Source of the DNA: Parasphingorhabdus cellanae | Lineage (GTDB): Bacteria > Pseudomonadota > Alphaproteobacteria > Sphingomonadales > Sphingomonadaceae | Direction of reading: 5' to 3' | Assembly (NCBI RefSeq): GCF_017498565.1 | Contig: NZ_CP071794.1 | Span: forward strand, 3,028,001-3,092,000 | DNA length: 64,000 nucleotides | In this document: positions 25,534 through 33,903 of the stretch, piece by piece | Layout of the letters: every line of letters starts with the position of its first letter | Position numbering within the stretch: the stretch's first letter is position 1 | Translations under genes and position numbers: made by a program | Notes under the pieces: model-generated | Seen by the model: only the letters and a program-made list of their open reading frames with translations | What the model was told of the DNA's origin: nothing | The model's database searches: none

Positions 25534-26220
25534 CTAAAAGGGGGAAATGAAAGAGAAGAATTTTTGCAGCCAGCCCTGTTTGCTCGCCGATGCAATTTCG
25601 CCCGAGCCGCCGTAAATGATCCGCGCATTGGCGACTTTGGTCGATGGAATTGTGTTGTCCGACGAGACATCGATCGCGCGGATCAGTCCGCTAAACTGGA
25701 CATGTTCATCGCCGCGGTTGAGTGAAGTCATCTTCTGTCCGCGGACCAACATCGTTCCGTTGGCGTAGCTTTCGGCCACTGTGACGCTGACCTGTCCTTG
25801 CAGCGAGTTCGATTGGGACGCGTTGCCGGTGCCCGAAAAATTTTGCGAGCCACTGGTCGCAACATCACTGGGCGAAAATAGTGATAATAGGCCGGTTGTC
25901 GGCGGATTTAGCGAAATGCTGCCACCACGATCTTTGGATGCGCTGTTAGATTTGGAAGCGGACGTATTTTCGACCAGAAGGATGGTGATAATGTCCCCTT
26001 TCATGCTGGCTCGCATTCCGCTGGTGAGCGCAGCATAGCCAGATGCTTGCTGGAAAATTGCGCCATTGGCTGCCGCTGGTGGTGGTGCGGGCAAGGGGTC
26101 GGCTACAGCGCCGACAAAGCCGGGCTCGGCTGACATGCCGCCAGAACCCATGCAACTGATGAGAAGAAGAGGGGCGACGCTGACGGCACAAAATTTATAC
26201 ATATTAGATGATAGGCGCAT
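25534..26220 (-). CDS. flgH: flagellar L-ring lipoprotein FlgH
   Basis: FlgH forms the outer-membrane L ring. The 228-residue precursor has a lipoprotein signal ending in LLLISC. The mature part contains GDIITILLVENTSASKSNSAS and the C-terminal VRGQKMTSLNRGDEHVQFSGLIRAIDVS block that define the family. It sits between flgG and flgI. Confidence 0.96.
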   Translation of the reverse strand: MRLSSNMYKFCAVSVAPLLLISCMGSGGMSAEPGFVGAVADPLPAPPPAAANGAIFQQASGYAALTSGMRASMKGDIITILLVENTSASKSNSASKDRGGSISLNPPTTGLLSLFSPSDVATSGSQNFSGTGNASQSNSLQGQVSVTVAESYANGTMLVRGQKMTSLNRGDEHVQFSGLIRAIDVSSDNTIPSTKVANARIIYGGSGEIASASKQGWLQKFFSFISPF

Positions 26221-26249
26221 GATAGAAATGCCTCTTGTTCGAAAATTGA

Positions 26250-27038
26250 TTAGATTTGCTGGTTCACAAATTGCAGCATTTCGTCGGTGGCCGAGATCAT
26301 TTTGGAATTGACCTCATAGGCGCGCTGGGTCTCGATCATGTTCACCAGTTCTTCAACGATGTTCACATTGGACTGTTCAAGGGACCCTTGACGGATGTTG
26401 CCACGTCCTTCCGCGCCAGCTTCACCCACCTGGGCAGGTCCGCTGGCAGCGGTTTCGGTCAGAATATTATTGCCAACTGACAGCAATCCAGCAGGATTTG
26501 TGAAATTGGCGAGTTCAATCTGACCCAATTCACTGATTTCGGATTGCCCGGCCAGTGATGCACTGACCGTTCCATTATTACCGATAGTCACAGCTGTTGC
26601 GCCCTGCGGTACCTGAATGGCCGGTATTAGTGGCAAGCCATCACTGGTTACGACATTGCCTTCCGCGGTCAGGTTGAAATTCCCTGCACGGGTATATCCG
26701 GTAGACCCATCGGGACGTTCAACCTGAAAAAAGCCGCCGCCTTCAATAGCCAAATCAAAAGCATTTTCAGTATTTTGCAATGTACCTTGGGTATCGATTT
26801 TACCGATCCCGGACAATCGTACACCCGTGCCGAGTTGCAAACCGCTAGCAAAGCGGTTTTGCGCATCAGACGGTGCTCCGGGTGTCACGATATTCTGATA
26901 AGATAATGTCGCGAAATCGGCGCGATCGCGCTTGAATCCCGTGGTATTGACGTTCGCCAGGTTGTTGGCGATCACGCGCATCTTTGTGTTTTGCGCATCT
27001 AGTCCGGTGCGCGCGACTTGTAAGGCAGCATTGCTCAT
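26250..27038 (-). CDS. flgG: flagellar distal rod protein FlgG
   Basis: The 262-residue protein is the usual FlgG length. It begins NAALQVARTGLDAQNTKMRVIANNLANVNTTGFKRDRADF and ends with SNVNIVEELVNMIETQRAYEVNSKMISATDEMLQFVNQQI, both near-consensus for FlgG. It forms the distal rod that connects to the hook. Confidence 0.97.
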   Translation of the reverse strand: MSNAALQVARTGLDAQNTKMRVIANNLANVNTTGFKRDRADFATLSYQNIVTPGAPSDAQNRFASGLQLGTGVRLSGIGKIDTQGTLQNTENAFDLAIEGGGFFQVERPDGSTGYTRAGNFNLTAEGNVVTSDGLPLIPAIQVPQGATAVTIGNNGTVSASLAGQSEISELGQIELANFTNPAGLLSVGNNILTETAASGPAQVGEAGAEGRGNIRQGSLEQSNVNIVEELVNMIETQRAYEVNSKMISATDEMLQFVNQQI

Positions 27039-27073
27039 TTCATCGTCTCCTTTATGGGCTCAGCCCAAGATTA

Positions 27074-27817
27074 TCACTGCGGCAGATTCATGATGCTGGC
27101 ACTGCTTTCGTCCAGCTCTTCCGCTGATCTCAGTAATTTGGCCTGTGTTTCCCAGGCGCGGCTGGTTTCGATCATATCAACCAGCGCAGCGGTCATGTTC
27201 ACGTTGGATTCTTCCAAAGCGCCCGAGACAACGCGCGCATTTTCATCGGCTGGTAGTTGTCCGTCATCAGCAACATGGAATAAAGTGTCGGAGCCCTTGG
27301 AAATGGCACTACCGGTCATACTGACCAGCTTTAACCTGCCCACCTCCTGTGGCTGTGTGGGGTCACCGCCTTGCGGAACGACAAACACTGTTCCATCTGC
27401 GCCGATGTCGACGCGATCCGAGGGTGGTACGGTAACCGGCCCGCTTTCACCTAGGACCGGAAAACCATCACCTGTTACCATTGCTCCGGATGCAGCGATC
27501 CTTAAATCACCGCGCCGCGAATAGGCTTCCTTGCCATCCGTTGTCTGAACCGCGAGCATCGCATCGCCTTCCAAGGCAATATCCAGTGGTCTGCCGGTTT
27601 GTGTCATGCTGCCGCTTTTCATGTCGGCCTGCATATCGCGTTCCACCGCAAGAGCGCGGCTATCATGACCCGGGCCATTCAAATATTTGGCTTCGGCTGA
27701 AACCATATCGGCTTTGAAACCGACGGTATTTGAATTCGCCATATTATTGGCGATAGCTGTCTGGCGCTTCATCAGCGTTTGCATTGTATTGACGCTGGTA
27801 TAGGCAATTTTATCCAT
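27074..27817 (-). CDS. flgF: flagellar proximal rod protein FlgF
   Basis: The 247-residue protein has the rod-family N-terminus (RQTAIANNMANSNTVGFKADMVSAEAKY) and C-terminus (LEESNVNMTAALVDMIETSRAWETQAKLLRSAEE). Position between flgE and flgG and the length support FlgF rather than FlgG. Confidence 0.94.
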   Translation of the reverse strand: MDKIAYTSVNTMQTLMKRQTAIANNMANSNTVGFKADMVSAEAKYLNGPGHDSRALAVERDMQADMKSGSMTQTGRPLDIALEGDAMLAVQTTDGKEAYSRRGDLRIAASGAMVTGDGFPVLGESGPVTVPPSDRVDIGADGTVFVVPQGGDPTQPQEVGRLKLVSMTGSAISKGSDTLFHVADDGQLPADENARVVSGALEESNVNMTAALVDMIETSRAWETQAKLLRSAEELDESSASIMNLPQ

Positions 27818-27850
27818 GAGCTATTCCCGGGTTGATAGTGTCGTCAGAGT

Positions 27851-28681
27851 CTAGACCTGAAGGTTAATCACGGTCTGACTGAGTGTATTGGCGGTCTCAA
27901 TAGCCTGCGCATTGGCTTGGAAGTTGCGCTGTGCGGCGATCAGGGACACCAGTTCTTCGGTAATATCGACATTGGCCAGTTCCAGCGTACCGGACCGAAC
28001 TTGACCGAGCGGACCGTTGGCGGCCTGGTTCACCTGTGCGGGGCCGGAATCGCCGGTGGCTTGCCAGTGGGCATCACCGATTGGCCGTAGACCTTCGATG
28101 GCCGAGAAGCTGGCCATGGCAACAGCACCAAGGTTAATCTGATTGCCATTGGAAAAGGTTGCCGCGACCACGCCTTCACCGTTAATTGAAATATTGGTGA
28201 GCAGGGATCCCGGATCACCCGGATCTTCATCAGGCAAGATGAAATCGAACATATCCGCTACGCTCGTCGATGTAGCCACGCCGGACGCATCAACAGGCAG
28301 AAGTTGCACCTTGCTGCCGATGGTGTCAGTCACTTCACGCGCACTATTTACTGAAAATGCGCCGTTGCGCGTGAAGCTGAGATCCTGGCGCGGCGGTTGA
28401 CCACGGACCGCGAAAAATCCGTCACCTGCGATGGCAAGATCCAGCGTTTTGTCAGTGGCCTGCAATGTACCTTGGGTAAATTGTTGCGTGATACCGCTTA
28501 GACGGACGCCTTGACCCGCGACAGTCTTGGTCGTCTGTGTCGGGGAGGCCGCGAATAGATCACCAAATTGCGCGCGGCTTTTCTTAAAGCCGGTGGAGTT
28601 GGTGTTGGCGACGTTATTCGAAATCACATTCAAGTCGGTTTGCGCAGCCTTCAGGCCGCTGAGGGATGTAAAGAATGACAT
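27851..28681 (-). CDS. flgE: flagellar hook protein FlgE, short form
   Basis: FlgE polymerises into the hook. The 276-residue protein has FFTSLSGLKAAQTDLNVISNNVANTNSTGFKKSRAQFGDL at the start and LANVDITEELVSLIAAQRNFQANAQAIETANTLSQTVINL at the end. It is much shorter than the enterobacterial protein of about 400 residues because the outer D2-type domain is largely missing, so the hook should be thin-walled. The conserved SISTGFKKS-like region is intact. Confidence 0.95.
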   Translation of the reverse strand: MSFFTSLSGLKAAQTDLNVISNNVANTNSTGFKKSRAQFGDLFAASPTQTTKTVAGQGVRLSGITQQFTQGTLQATDKTLDLAIAGDGFFAVRGQPPRQDLSFTRNGAFSVNSAREVTDTIGSKVQLLPVDASGVATSTSVADMFDFILPDEDPGDPGSLLTNISINGEGVVAATFSNGNQINLGAVAMASFSAIEGLRPIGDAHWQATGDSGPAQVNQAANGPLGQVRSGTLELANVDITEELVSLIAAQRNFQANAQAIETANTLSQTVINLQV

Positions 28682-28723
28682 ATTATCTTCTCCTGGTTGA
28701 AATTTGTCGAGGGATGGTTCCGT

Positions 28724-29392
28724 TTATCCGATACGAAGGGCTTCGGATGGCAGCACATTACCAATCGGCGTCACCAAGATTGGCGGGCCGCTCGATTCTG
28801 ACGTTTTAACCGATGCGACCGGAACCCATGTGGCGAGGTCAGAGACCGAACCGCCGTTCACACGAACGCGCAATCTTCCCAAATCATTGGGCTCGCCCGC
28901 CGTATTTTTGCTGTCAAAGTTGAACTGGATGGGGCCGGCTTCTTGCTGCCCCAATTCAGCAAACATTACGATTTCACCAGCATCATTAAGAAGATCAATT
29001 GAAAGATTTTCCGTTGGCTGGTTTAGTTCAAACTCTCCGGAATATTCACCGTCACTATTTGCGACGGTAAAATTACCCGGTACCAATACAGAATGGCCAA
29101 TCCATTCTTTGGCATCGGACAAACGATTGTCACCCAACATGGAAGCAATGTCGGTAAGTGACTGGTTCATCTCAGATATGCCAGCGACGCTGGAGAATTG
29201 CGCGAGCTGCGCAACCATTGCCTGATTGTCCAGTGGATCAAAAGGGTCCTGAAACTTCAACTGCGTGGTCATCAGCCGCAAAAAGGAATCCTGATCAAGC
29301 GCGCCGCCGCCGGTGGCGTTCGCTGGCTGCGCAGCGGTGAGACCAGCAATATTTGAACTATTATTTTCAAAGACTTGTGGTGCGATATTCAT
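28724..29392 (-). CDS. flgD: flagellar hook capping protein FlgD
   Basis: FlgD caps the growing hook. The 222-residue protein carries the family core DQDSFLRLMTTQLKFQDPFDPLDNQAMVAQLAQFSSVAGISEMNQSL and a C-terminal FlgD Ig-like/Tudor part. The start ATG overlaps the stop codon of flgC by one base. Confidence 0.95.
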   Translation of the reverse strand: MNIAPQVFENNSSNIAGLTAAQPANATGGGALDQDSFLRLMTTQLKFQDPFDPLDNQAMVAQLAQFSSVAGISEMNQSLTDIASMLGDNRLSDAKEWIGHSVLVPGNFTVANSDGEYSGEFELNQPTENLSIDLLNDAGEIVMFAELGQQEAGPIQFNFDSKNTAGEPNDLGRLRVRVNGGSVSDLATWVPVASVKTSESSGPPILVTPIGNVLPSEALRIG

Positions 29393-29796
29393 TATTGGTT
29401 CCTTACCGTTTCTAAAATTAATGATTTTGCGGTCTGCAAAACTTGGACGTTATTTTTGTAATTTCGTGCGGTTTCGAGCATGTCGATCAGCTCTGCCGTT
29501 TCATCCACGGCCGCTTCCCAGACGAAACCTTCTTTATCTGCCAGTGGATTGGACGGATCATAACGCTTTTGGGGTTCCAGATCGGACTGGACCACGCGCT
29601 CTACGTCGACCGTTGCCATATTGTCGTCCATCACCGCCCGGAATACCGGACGCATGGCGCGATAAGCTTCATCCTTGCTCGCATAGTCGGTGCGGGCGTT
29701 GGCCAGATTGGATGCGGTTGTATTGAGCCGCACCATCTGGGCCGACATGGCGCGCGCCGAGACATCGAAAACATTCATGCTACCACTCATCGTCAT
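29392..29796 (-). CDS. flgC: flagellar proximal rod protein FlgC
   Basis: The 134-residue protein has the FlgC pattern FDVSARAMSAQMVRLNTTASNLANARTDY, the DPSNPLADKEGFV segment, and the C-terminal MLETARNYKNNVQVLQTAKSLILETVR. It overlaps flgB by 4 bases and flgD by 1, so translation is coupled. Confidence 0.95.
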   Translation of the reverse strand: MTMSGSMNVFDVSARAMSAQMVRLNTTASNLANARTDYASKDEAYRAMRPVFRAVMDDNMATVDVERVVQSDLEPQKRYDPSNPLADKEGFVWEAAVDETAELIDMLETARNYKNNVQVLQTAKSLILETVRNQ

Positions 29797-30146
29797 TCTC
29801 CTTTCAAGGCGCGTTTCATTGTGGAAACCTGACCCTGCAGAAATGAGAGTGTCGTGCGATACTGAATGGCGTTTTCCGCGAACAAAGCCTGCTCGACTGA
29901 CAATTCGACAGTGTTTCCATCAAGGGACGGCTGCAGCGGAACGCGGAAACCAGTATGATCGCTCATAGAATTTTCTATCGAGCTGCCATTCTGGGCTTGT
30001 TGCATCGCGCGATCAAAATCGAGATCCTTTGCCTTATATCCAGGGGTGGAGGCATTGGCGATGTTGGACGCAAGCATATTCAGGCGCTGCGAGCGCAACT
30101 GAAGTGCTCCACCATTTAATGCGAATACTTGGTCTAAACTCGGCAT
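29793..30146 (-). CDS. flgB: flagellar proximal rod protein FlgB
   Basis: The 117-residue protein is first in the flg operon. It has the rod signature LRSQRLNMLASNIANASTPGYKAKDLDFDRAM and the C-terminal ENAIQYRTTLSFLQGQVSTMKRALKG. A sigma54 promoter lies about 90 bases upstream. Confidence 0.95.
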   Translation of the reverse strand: MPSLDQVFALNGGALQLRSQRLNMLASNIANASTPGYKAKDLDFDRAMQQAQNGSSIENSMSDHTGFRVPLQPSLDGNTVELSVEQALFAENAIQYRTTLSFLQGQVSTMKRALKGE

Positions 30147-30234
30147 CGAAACTTATTCCTGTCTTAACTATCGGGCCTAGTGGCCGTCACTGTTGCATGA
30201 GAAAAACCGGAATCGGCATTTCCGAACGGTACCT

Positions 30235-30250
30235 AGCAAAGCGCGTGCCA
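30235..30250 (-). promoter_or_regulatory. sigma54 promoter of the flgB operon
   Basis: Read on the minus strand the site is TGGCACGCGCTTTGCT, a near-perfect -24/-12 element with GG and GC separated by exactly 10 bases. It faces flgB, whose start is about 90 bases downstream. Palindromic sites at 30337-30373 lie about 90-140 bases upstream of it, the usual distance for an NtrC-family enhancer. Confidence 0.85.
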
Positions 30251-30336
30251 GTTTTATGGAGCCTATTAGAGAATGTTGGTTTTTTGAGGGTTTAAGGGTG
30301 ATGAATTGGCAGGTGGACAAAGCGGCTAATCCCGAC

Positions 30337-30373
30337 CGGCAAGTTTTTGCCGCTGAGCGGAAAATTTTTGCCG
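30337..30373. promoter_or_regulatory. twin phased palindromes, candidate enhancer for the flgB sigma54 promoter
   Basis: CGGCAAGTTTTTGCCG (30337-30352) is a palindrome of two 6-base arms around 4 bases. CGGAAAATTTTTGCCG (30358-30373) is a degenerate second copy exactly 21 bases, two helical turns, later. The elements resemble Caulobacter ftr-type FlbD sites in being CGGC/GCCG dyads. They also abut the ribosome-binding region of the plus-strand MotA-like gene, so both directions could be affected. Confidence 0.65.
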
Positions 30374-30392
30374 CTTTTGAATGGGAAGTGAC

Positions 30393-31091
30393 GTGAGCGA
30401 TATTATCTCTGCCAATATTGGAAAATTTTTTGATCCACTTACATTGGCCATGGTGCTAAGCAGCGTGCTTGTTATGGCCTGGATTCAAAATGGCCGGACA
30501 TCACTTTGGGTTTCTTTTGCAGCTCTGTTAAATTGCGGACGGGATCCGTTTGCTGAAAGCGGGGAGAACGCGACTTTCATGTGTCGCCGGATTGACTTTG
30601 CTCTGCGTGAAAATGGGCTTGTCGGGCTGGAGCGCGTTACCAGCGAAGATCCGTTTGTCCGCCGTTTGATCGCACAATTGCTGAATGGCAAGGACGCGAA
30701 GACGTTCGAAGAATGGGCGCATCTCGAGGCATATATAGTCCAAAAGAAACAAACTATGGCGGCGACCTACTGGAGCTCGGTGTCTGATATCGCACCAGCG
30801 ATTGGACTAATGGGCACAGTCATAGGATTGATTCAGCTTTTCGCGACGGGGATTGACCCTCTGAAAATGGGCCCTGCGATGAGCTTTACGCTGCTCACTA
30901 GTCTCTACGGACTATTTATCGCCAATATCGTCGCATATCCGATCTATGTCCGGTTGCAAGCAAGAGCAGAGATATTAAACGCCTACCGTGCCGCGGTCGT
31001 GCAACATACAGTCGCGATTGCCAAACGGGAGTTGCTGACTATAGGTCCAGTCCACTTTTCGCCAGCGCAGCCGCTTCGGGCGACAGGGTGA
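30393..31091 (+). CDS. MotA/TolQ/ExbB-family proton channel protein (second stator-like)
   Basis: The GTG at 30393 is chosen because GGGAAG lies 6-7 bases before it, whereas the ATG at 30381 follows directly on a putative regulatory palindrome and lacks a site. The product of about 232 residues begins MSDIISANIGKFFDPLTLAMVLSS. Its helices near the C-terminus (VSDIAPAIGLMGTVIGLIQLFATG, then MSFTLLTSLYGLFIANIVAYPIYVRL) are the pore helices of the MotA/ExbB superfamily. It is paired with a reduced MotB-like gene. It may be a second, specialised stator or a flagellar accessory channel. Confidence 0.8.
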   Translation: MSDIISANIGKFFDPLTLAMVLSSVLVMAWIQNGRTSLWVSFAALLNCGRDPFAESGENATFMCRRIDFALRENGLVGLERVTSEDPFVRRLIAQLLNGKDAKTFEEWAHLEAYIVQKKQTMAATYWSSVSDIAPAIGLMGTVIGLIQLFATGIDPLKMGPAMSFTLLTSLYGLFIANIVAYPIYVRLQARAEILNAYRAAVVQHTVAIAKRELLTIGPVHFSPAQPLRATG

Positions 31092-31094
31092 GCC

Positions 31095-31595
31095 ATGAAA
31101 GCCGGTCGAACCACTCTGTCATTTCTTGACTTGGCTTTGATGCTGCTCAGCGCCTTTGCTTATGCGCATTTCGTTAATCTGGCCGACCCGGAAACCCGCG
31201 AGACGCTGTCCCAGACAGCCGTCATTCCATCCTCTGCGCTCAGCACATATAATTATGCATCTGACCGGTTCTTTGGTGCAAGCAACGCGATGCTGACCGA
31301 CGAAGCGCGACAAGAAATTGCAAAGATTATGAGCATTGAGCAAAACAAGGAGCTGACAATATCTGTGCCAGCTTTGCCGGAGACAGCGGGCGGGGCAAGA
31401 TTGAGACAGTGGGAGATGGTAGCCGCGCGTTCCGCGGCAATTGCCGACGCTTTTGAAGTGGCTGGCCAAGCGGGCGATATGATCGTTCTGAAGATGCCCG
31501 AAAAGCTGGTTTCTGGCTTCGAGCAATCGAAAGAAATTACGCTCAGTTTTCAGAAGCGAGAGAATGTTCTTTTGAATGATGGATTGAAAAAGTGA
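31095..31595 (+). CDS. reduced MotB-like protein partner of the second stator
   Basis: The 166-residue protein has one membrane helix (LSFLDLALMLLSAFAYAHFV) with an Asp at position 12 in the place of the proton-binding Asp of MotB. After a linker, a divergent OmpA-like fold is suggested by LTISVPALPETAGGARLRQWEMVAARSAAIADAFEVAGQAGDMI. The canonical peptidoglycan motif (GHTD...NxxLSxxRA) is hardly recognisable. The gene follows the MotA-like gene by 3 bases. The assignment rests on context plus the helix Asp. Confidence 0.65.
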   Translation: MKAGRTTLSFLDLALMLLSAFAYAHFVNLADPETRETLSQTAVIPSSALSTYNYASDRFFGASNAMLTDEARQEIAKIMSIEQNKELTISVPALPETAGGARLRQWEMVAARSAAIADAFEVAGQAGDMIVLKMPEKLVSGFEQSKEITLSFQKRENVLLNDGLKK

Positions 31596-31651
31596 TAAAC
31601 TGGCATGAAACCTGCTTGGTTTTGGAGAATTCAAATGCACAGGATAAACCA

Positions 31652-32161
31652 ATGCCCCATTATCGCTCCAGCTATCGTATTGCCATTCCGCTATTGTCCG
31701 TTTTGACATTGGCCGCAACTTCACCATTTGAAGATACGGCCAAGCTCGATCAGCAGGTCGCGACCTATTTGAATGCGTCGATCGGCGATGTCGGCGGCGC
31801 GCGCGCACCTATTGATGCGAAATTGAAATTGAAACGGTGCGCCGGGCCCGTCCAATTTTCGAATACCAATCGAAATGCAGTATTGGTCAGTTGCGCTGAT
31901 TGGGGATGGCGCATATTCGTGCCCGTGCAGGGCGGTCAATCACGACAATTGGATCGGGCCGCAGCTAAAGATGAATTTGTTGTTTTTCGAAATCAACCGC
32001 TGACACTTGTTGTCAAGCGCCCCAGCTTTAGCATCAGCTATAATGTGGTGGCTCAGAAAAACGGCAGGATCGGGGACTATATTCCGGTGCGTGCCAGCCG
32101 GAAATCGAAAATGCTCATGGCGCGGGTTTCTGGTTCCGGGTCAGTGGAGCTGGCTCAATAA
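31652..32161 (+). CDS. flgA: flagellar P-ring chaperone FlgA
   Basis: FlgA is the periplasmic chaperone for P-ring assembly. The ATG at 31652 is chosen because it gives a sensible signal peptide (MPHYRSSYRIAIPLLSVLTLAATS); a GTG at 31592 overlapping the previous stop would add 20 non-hydrophobic residues. The mature protein has an SAF-like C-terminal part (QPLTLVVKRPSFSISYNVVAQKNGRIGDYIPVRASRKSKMLMARVSGSGSVEL). It is relatively short and the identification is good but not perfect. Confidence 0.85.
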   Translation: MPHYRSSYRIAIPLLSVLTLAATSPFEDTAKLDQQVATYLNASIGDVGGARAPIDAKLKLKRCAGPVQFSNTNRNAVLVSCADWGWRIFVPVQGGQSRQLDRAAAKDEFVVFRNQPLTLVVKRPSFSISYNVVAQKNGRIGDYIPVRASRKSKMLMARVSGSGSVELAQ

Positions 32162-32180
32162 TTATTTTTTGATTAATGTA

Positions 32181-32206
32181 TTAATTTTTTCCGAACGCGC
32201 CGTAAA
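32181..32206 (+). promoter_or_regulatory. weak FliA (sigma28) promoter candidate before flgM
   Basis: TTAATTTT (32181-32188) and GCCGTAAA (32199-32206) each match six of eight positions of the enterobacterial sigma28 boxes TAAAGTTT and GCCGATAA. The spacer is 10 instead of 11. flgM is a known FliA target in other bacteria. This is only a candidate. Confidence 0.3.
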
Positions 32207-32294
32207 CTGTTATGAAAGAGGTCATATCTGTTTCAACCGAGGGTCATGAAACCTTTTCAAGACACGACGTTAAACCGACTAAGGATAGAATGAA

Positions 32295-32579
32295 ATGAAA
32301 CCCGTAGAAAGCTACTCTGCCATAAACACGCGTCTGGATCGCCCAGTCTTGCAAGAAAGCGTGGCCAATAAACCTGACAGCGGTGCTGCTAAGGCTAAAG
32401 ACGCTTCAGTAATCAATACTACAGCGTCTCTTTTGGCTACCGAAAAGGCCCCTTTTGATGATCAGAAAGTATCGGAAGTGCGTGAGAAAATTGTGGCTGG
32501 TGATTATCGCGTCGATACAGATGCCCTTGCAAAAAAGATGCTCGAAACCGGCGTCTTCGGGGTGGAAACGAAAAAATGA
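32295..32579 (+). CDS. flgM: anti-sigma28 factor FlgM
   Basis: The 94-residue protein is disordered at the N-terminus. It has the FlgM C-terminal helix pair: FDDQKVSEVREKIVAGDYRVDTDALAKKMLE. FlgM holds FliA inactive until it is exported through the completed hook. Its stop overlaps the flgN start (ATGA), and fliA is encoded 3.5 kb downstream on the same strand. Confidence 0.88.
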   Translation: MKPVESYSAINTRLDRPVLQESVANKPDSGAAKAKDASVINTTASLLATEKAPFDDQKVSEVREKIVAGDYRVDTDALAKKMLETGVFGVETKK

Positions 32580-32887
32580 ACCAGATAGTTGAGTCTTTTC
32601 GTCATTCGCAAGATATGCTGTTTTCCGCATTGGACGGACACGACAGTGAAGCGATTTTTGAAGCAAGCCAACAGCTTGGTCAGGCCGCGTCGCAGCTTGG
32701 CGCACTTGACAAGACCGAACTGAAGCCGAGCCTTCAACCGTTATTGTCGGAAGCGGATGAATTGATGCAGGCATCTATCTATCGCTTGCGTTTTTTGCGG
32801 GATCATAGCGCGACGCGTTTGCAGCTTTTGGCCGGTTGGCGCGAGAGTCAGGCAAACACATATTCAGGCACCGCCAACGGGCGCTGA
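32576..32887 (+). CDS. flgN: FlgN-like flagellar export chaperone
   Basis: The 103-residue all-helical protein follows flgM with an ATGA overlap, the classical flgMN arrangement. Heptads such as FEASQQLGQAASQLGALDKTEL and the length are in keeping with FlgN, the cytoplasmic chaperone of FlgK and FlgL. Sequence conservation in this family is low, so the name rests mainly on position. Confidence 0.7.
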   Translation: MNQIVESFRHSQDMLFSALDGHDSEAIFEASQQLGQAASQLGALDKTELKPSLQPLLSEADELMQASIYRLRFLRDHSATRLQLLAGWRESQANTYSGTANGR

Positions 32888-33022
32888 GCCTCTCAAAAAA
32901 CTTTCTATAATCTAAAATAAACAAATACTTATGGCAAAGCCAATAAGTGTTTTCGTGCGTGTGGATTAAGGACAGCCCGCGCCAGCAAGAAACCGGCTGC
33001 ACAAACGGCCCAGATCAATTTT

Positions 33023-33038
33023 TGGCATGATGATTGCT
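33023..33038 (+). promoter_or_regulatory. sigma54 promoter of the transglycosylase-flhA-fliA group
   Basis: TGGCATGATGATTGCT has GG at 33024-33025 and GC at 33036-33037 separated by exactly 10 bases. Transcription would begin around 33049. This places a possible TTG start at 33034 inside the promoter and so decides for the ATG at 33070. An imperfect stem (ACTTATGGC/GCCAATAAGT, 32930-32951) upstream could terminate flgMN. Confidence 0.75.
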
Positions 33039-33069
33039 TATCTCCTTCGCAGGAGATTTTGTTACTAGC

Positions 33070-33897
33070 ATGTCCAATATTTCAATCACGAACGCTATCC
33101 CGCGCGGCGACCTGCCAAGCGTCATTGCGCAATCAGCGCAACGGACAGGCGTAGATTTTCAATATCTGATCGCTCAAGCGGAGCTTGAAAGTGGTATGCG
33201 CCCTGATGCAAAGGCGCAAACCTCTTCGGCCACCGGACTATATCAGTTTATCGAACAAACCTGGCTCGGTCTTGTTAAGGAAAATGGCGGAAAATATGGC
33301 GTGGGCTGGGCTCAGGATGCTATTTCGAGAAATGGCAATGGCAAGCTAAACGTTGCTGATAACGCCCAGAAAGCCAGCATATTGGCGCTTAGAAACAATC
33401 CTGAGCTTTCGGCAAATCTAGCGGGTGAGTTTGCGCGTGATAACGGCGCTTATCTTGAACAGCAAACAGGGCGTAAGCCGGAATCGGTAGACCTCTATCT
33501 GGCGCATTTCCTGGGGGCAGCTGGCGCAGCAAAATTTCTGAATGAGATGGATGGCAATCCCGGCGCGCCCGCAGCGGCCAGCTTTCCGCAGGCCGCGCGC
33601 GCAAACCGCAATATATTCTTTAATCGTGCAGGAGAAGCACGAAGCCTTGAAGCCATAAGAGGGCGTTTCGAGCAGAAGCTTTCCGATGCTGTCGAGCGCA
33701 TTGGCATCGGCAATCCATTGCCGACCTCCGGAAATGTTTTGCCGCCATCAGAAAGCACTGCGCGAACTGTGCAACCGGCAGATTATCTCCGGATCGCTCG
33801 CGCCCACGCCGCCGACCAGAATGAAATGAACAGATCGAAGCCATTTAGTGAGCCGGCGCGTGCCGCTTATCTGATGCTCGCTACATTGGGGATGTAA
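33070..33897 (+). CDS. flagellar lytic transglycosylase (SLT domain)
   Basis: The protein of about 275 residues has an SLT-type domain in its N-terminal half: FQYLIAQAELESGMRPDAKAQTSSATGLYQFIEQTWL. Here the Glu of ELES is the expected catalytic acid and SATGLYQFI is the family's second motif. It is likely to open peptidoglycan for rod passage, replacing the missing muramidase domain of FlgJ. No signal peptide is seen, so export may be through the flagellar apparatus. It precedes flhA by 6 bases. Confidence 0.85.
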   Translation: MSNISITNAIPRGDLPSVIAQSAQRTGVDFQYLIAQAELESGMRPDAKAQTSSATGLYQFIEQTWLGLVKENGGKYGVGWAQDAISRNGNGKLNVADNAQKASILALRNNPELSANLAGEFARDNGAYLEQQTGRKPESVDLYLAHFLGAAGAAKFLNEMDGNPGAPAAASFPQAARANRNIFFNRAGEARSLEAIRGRFEQKLSDAVERIGIGNPLPTSGNVLPPSESTARTVQPADYLRIARAHAADQNEMNRSKPFSEPARAAYLMLATLGM

Positions 33898-33903
33898 ACC
33901 AGA

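Noticed and set aside
30193..30396. 67-residue open frame upstream of the second stator
   Set aside because: It covers the flgB sigma54 promoter and the twin palindromes and has no coding character.
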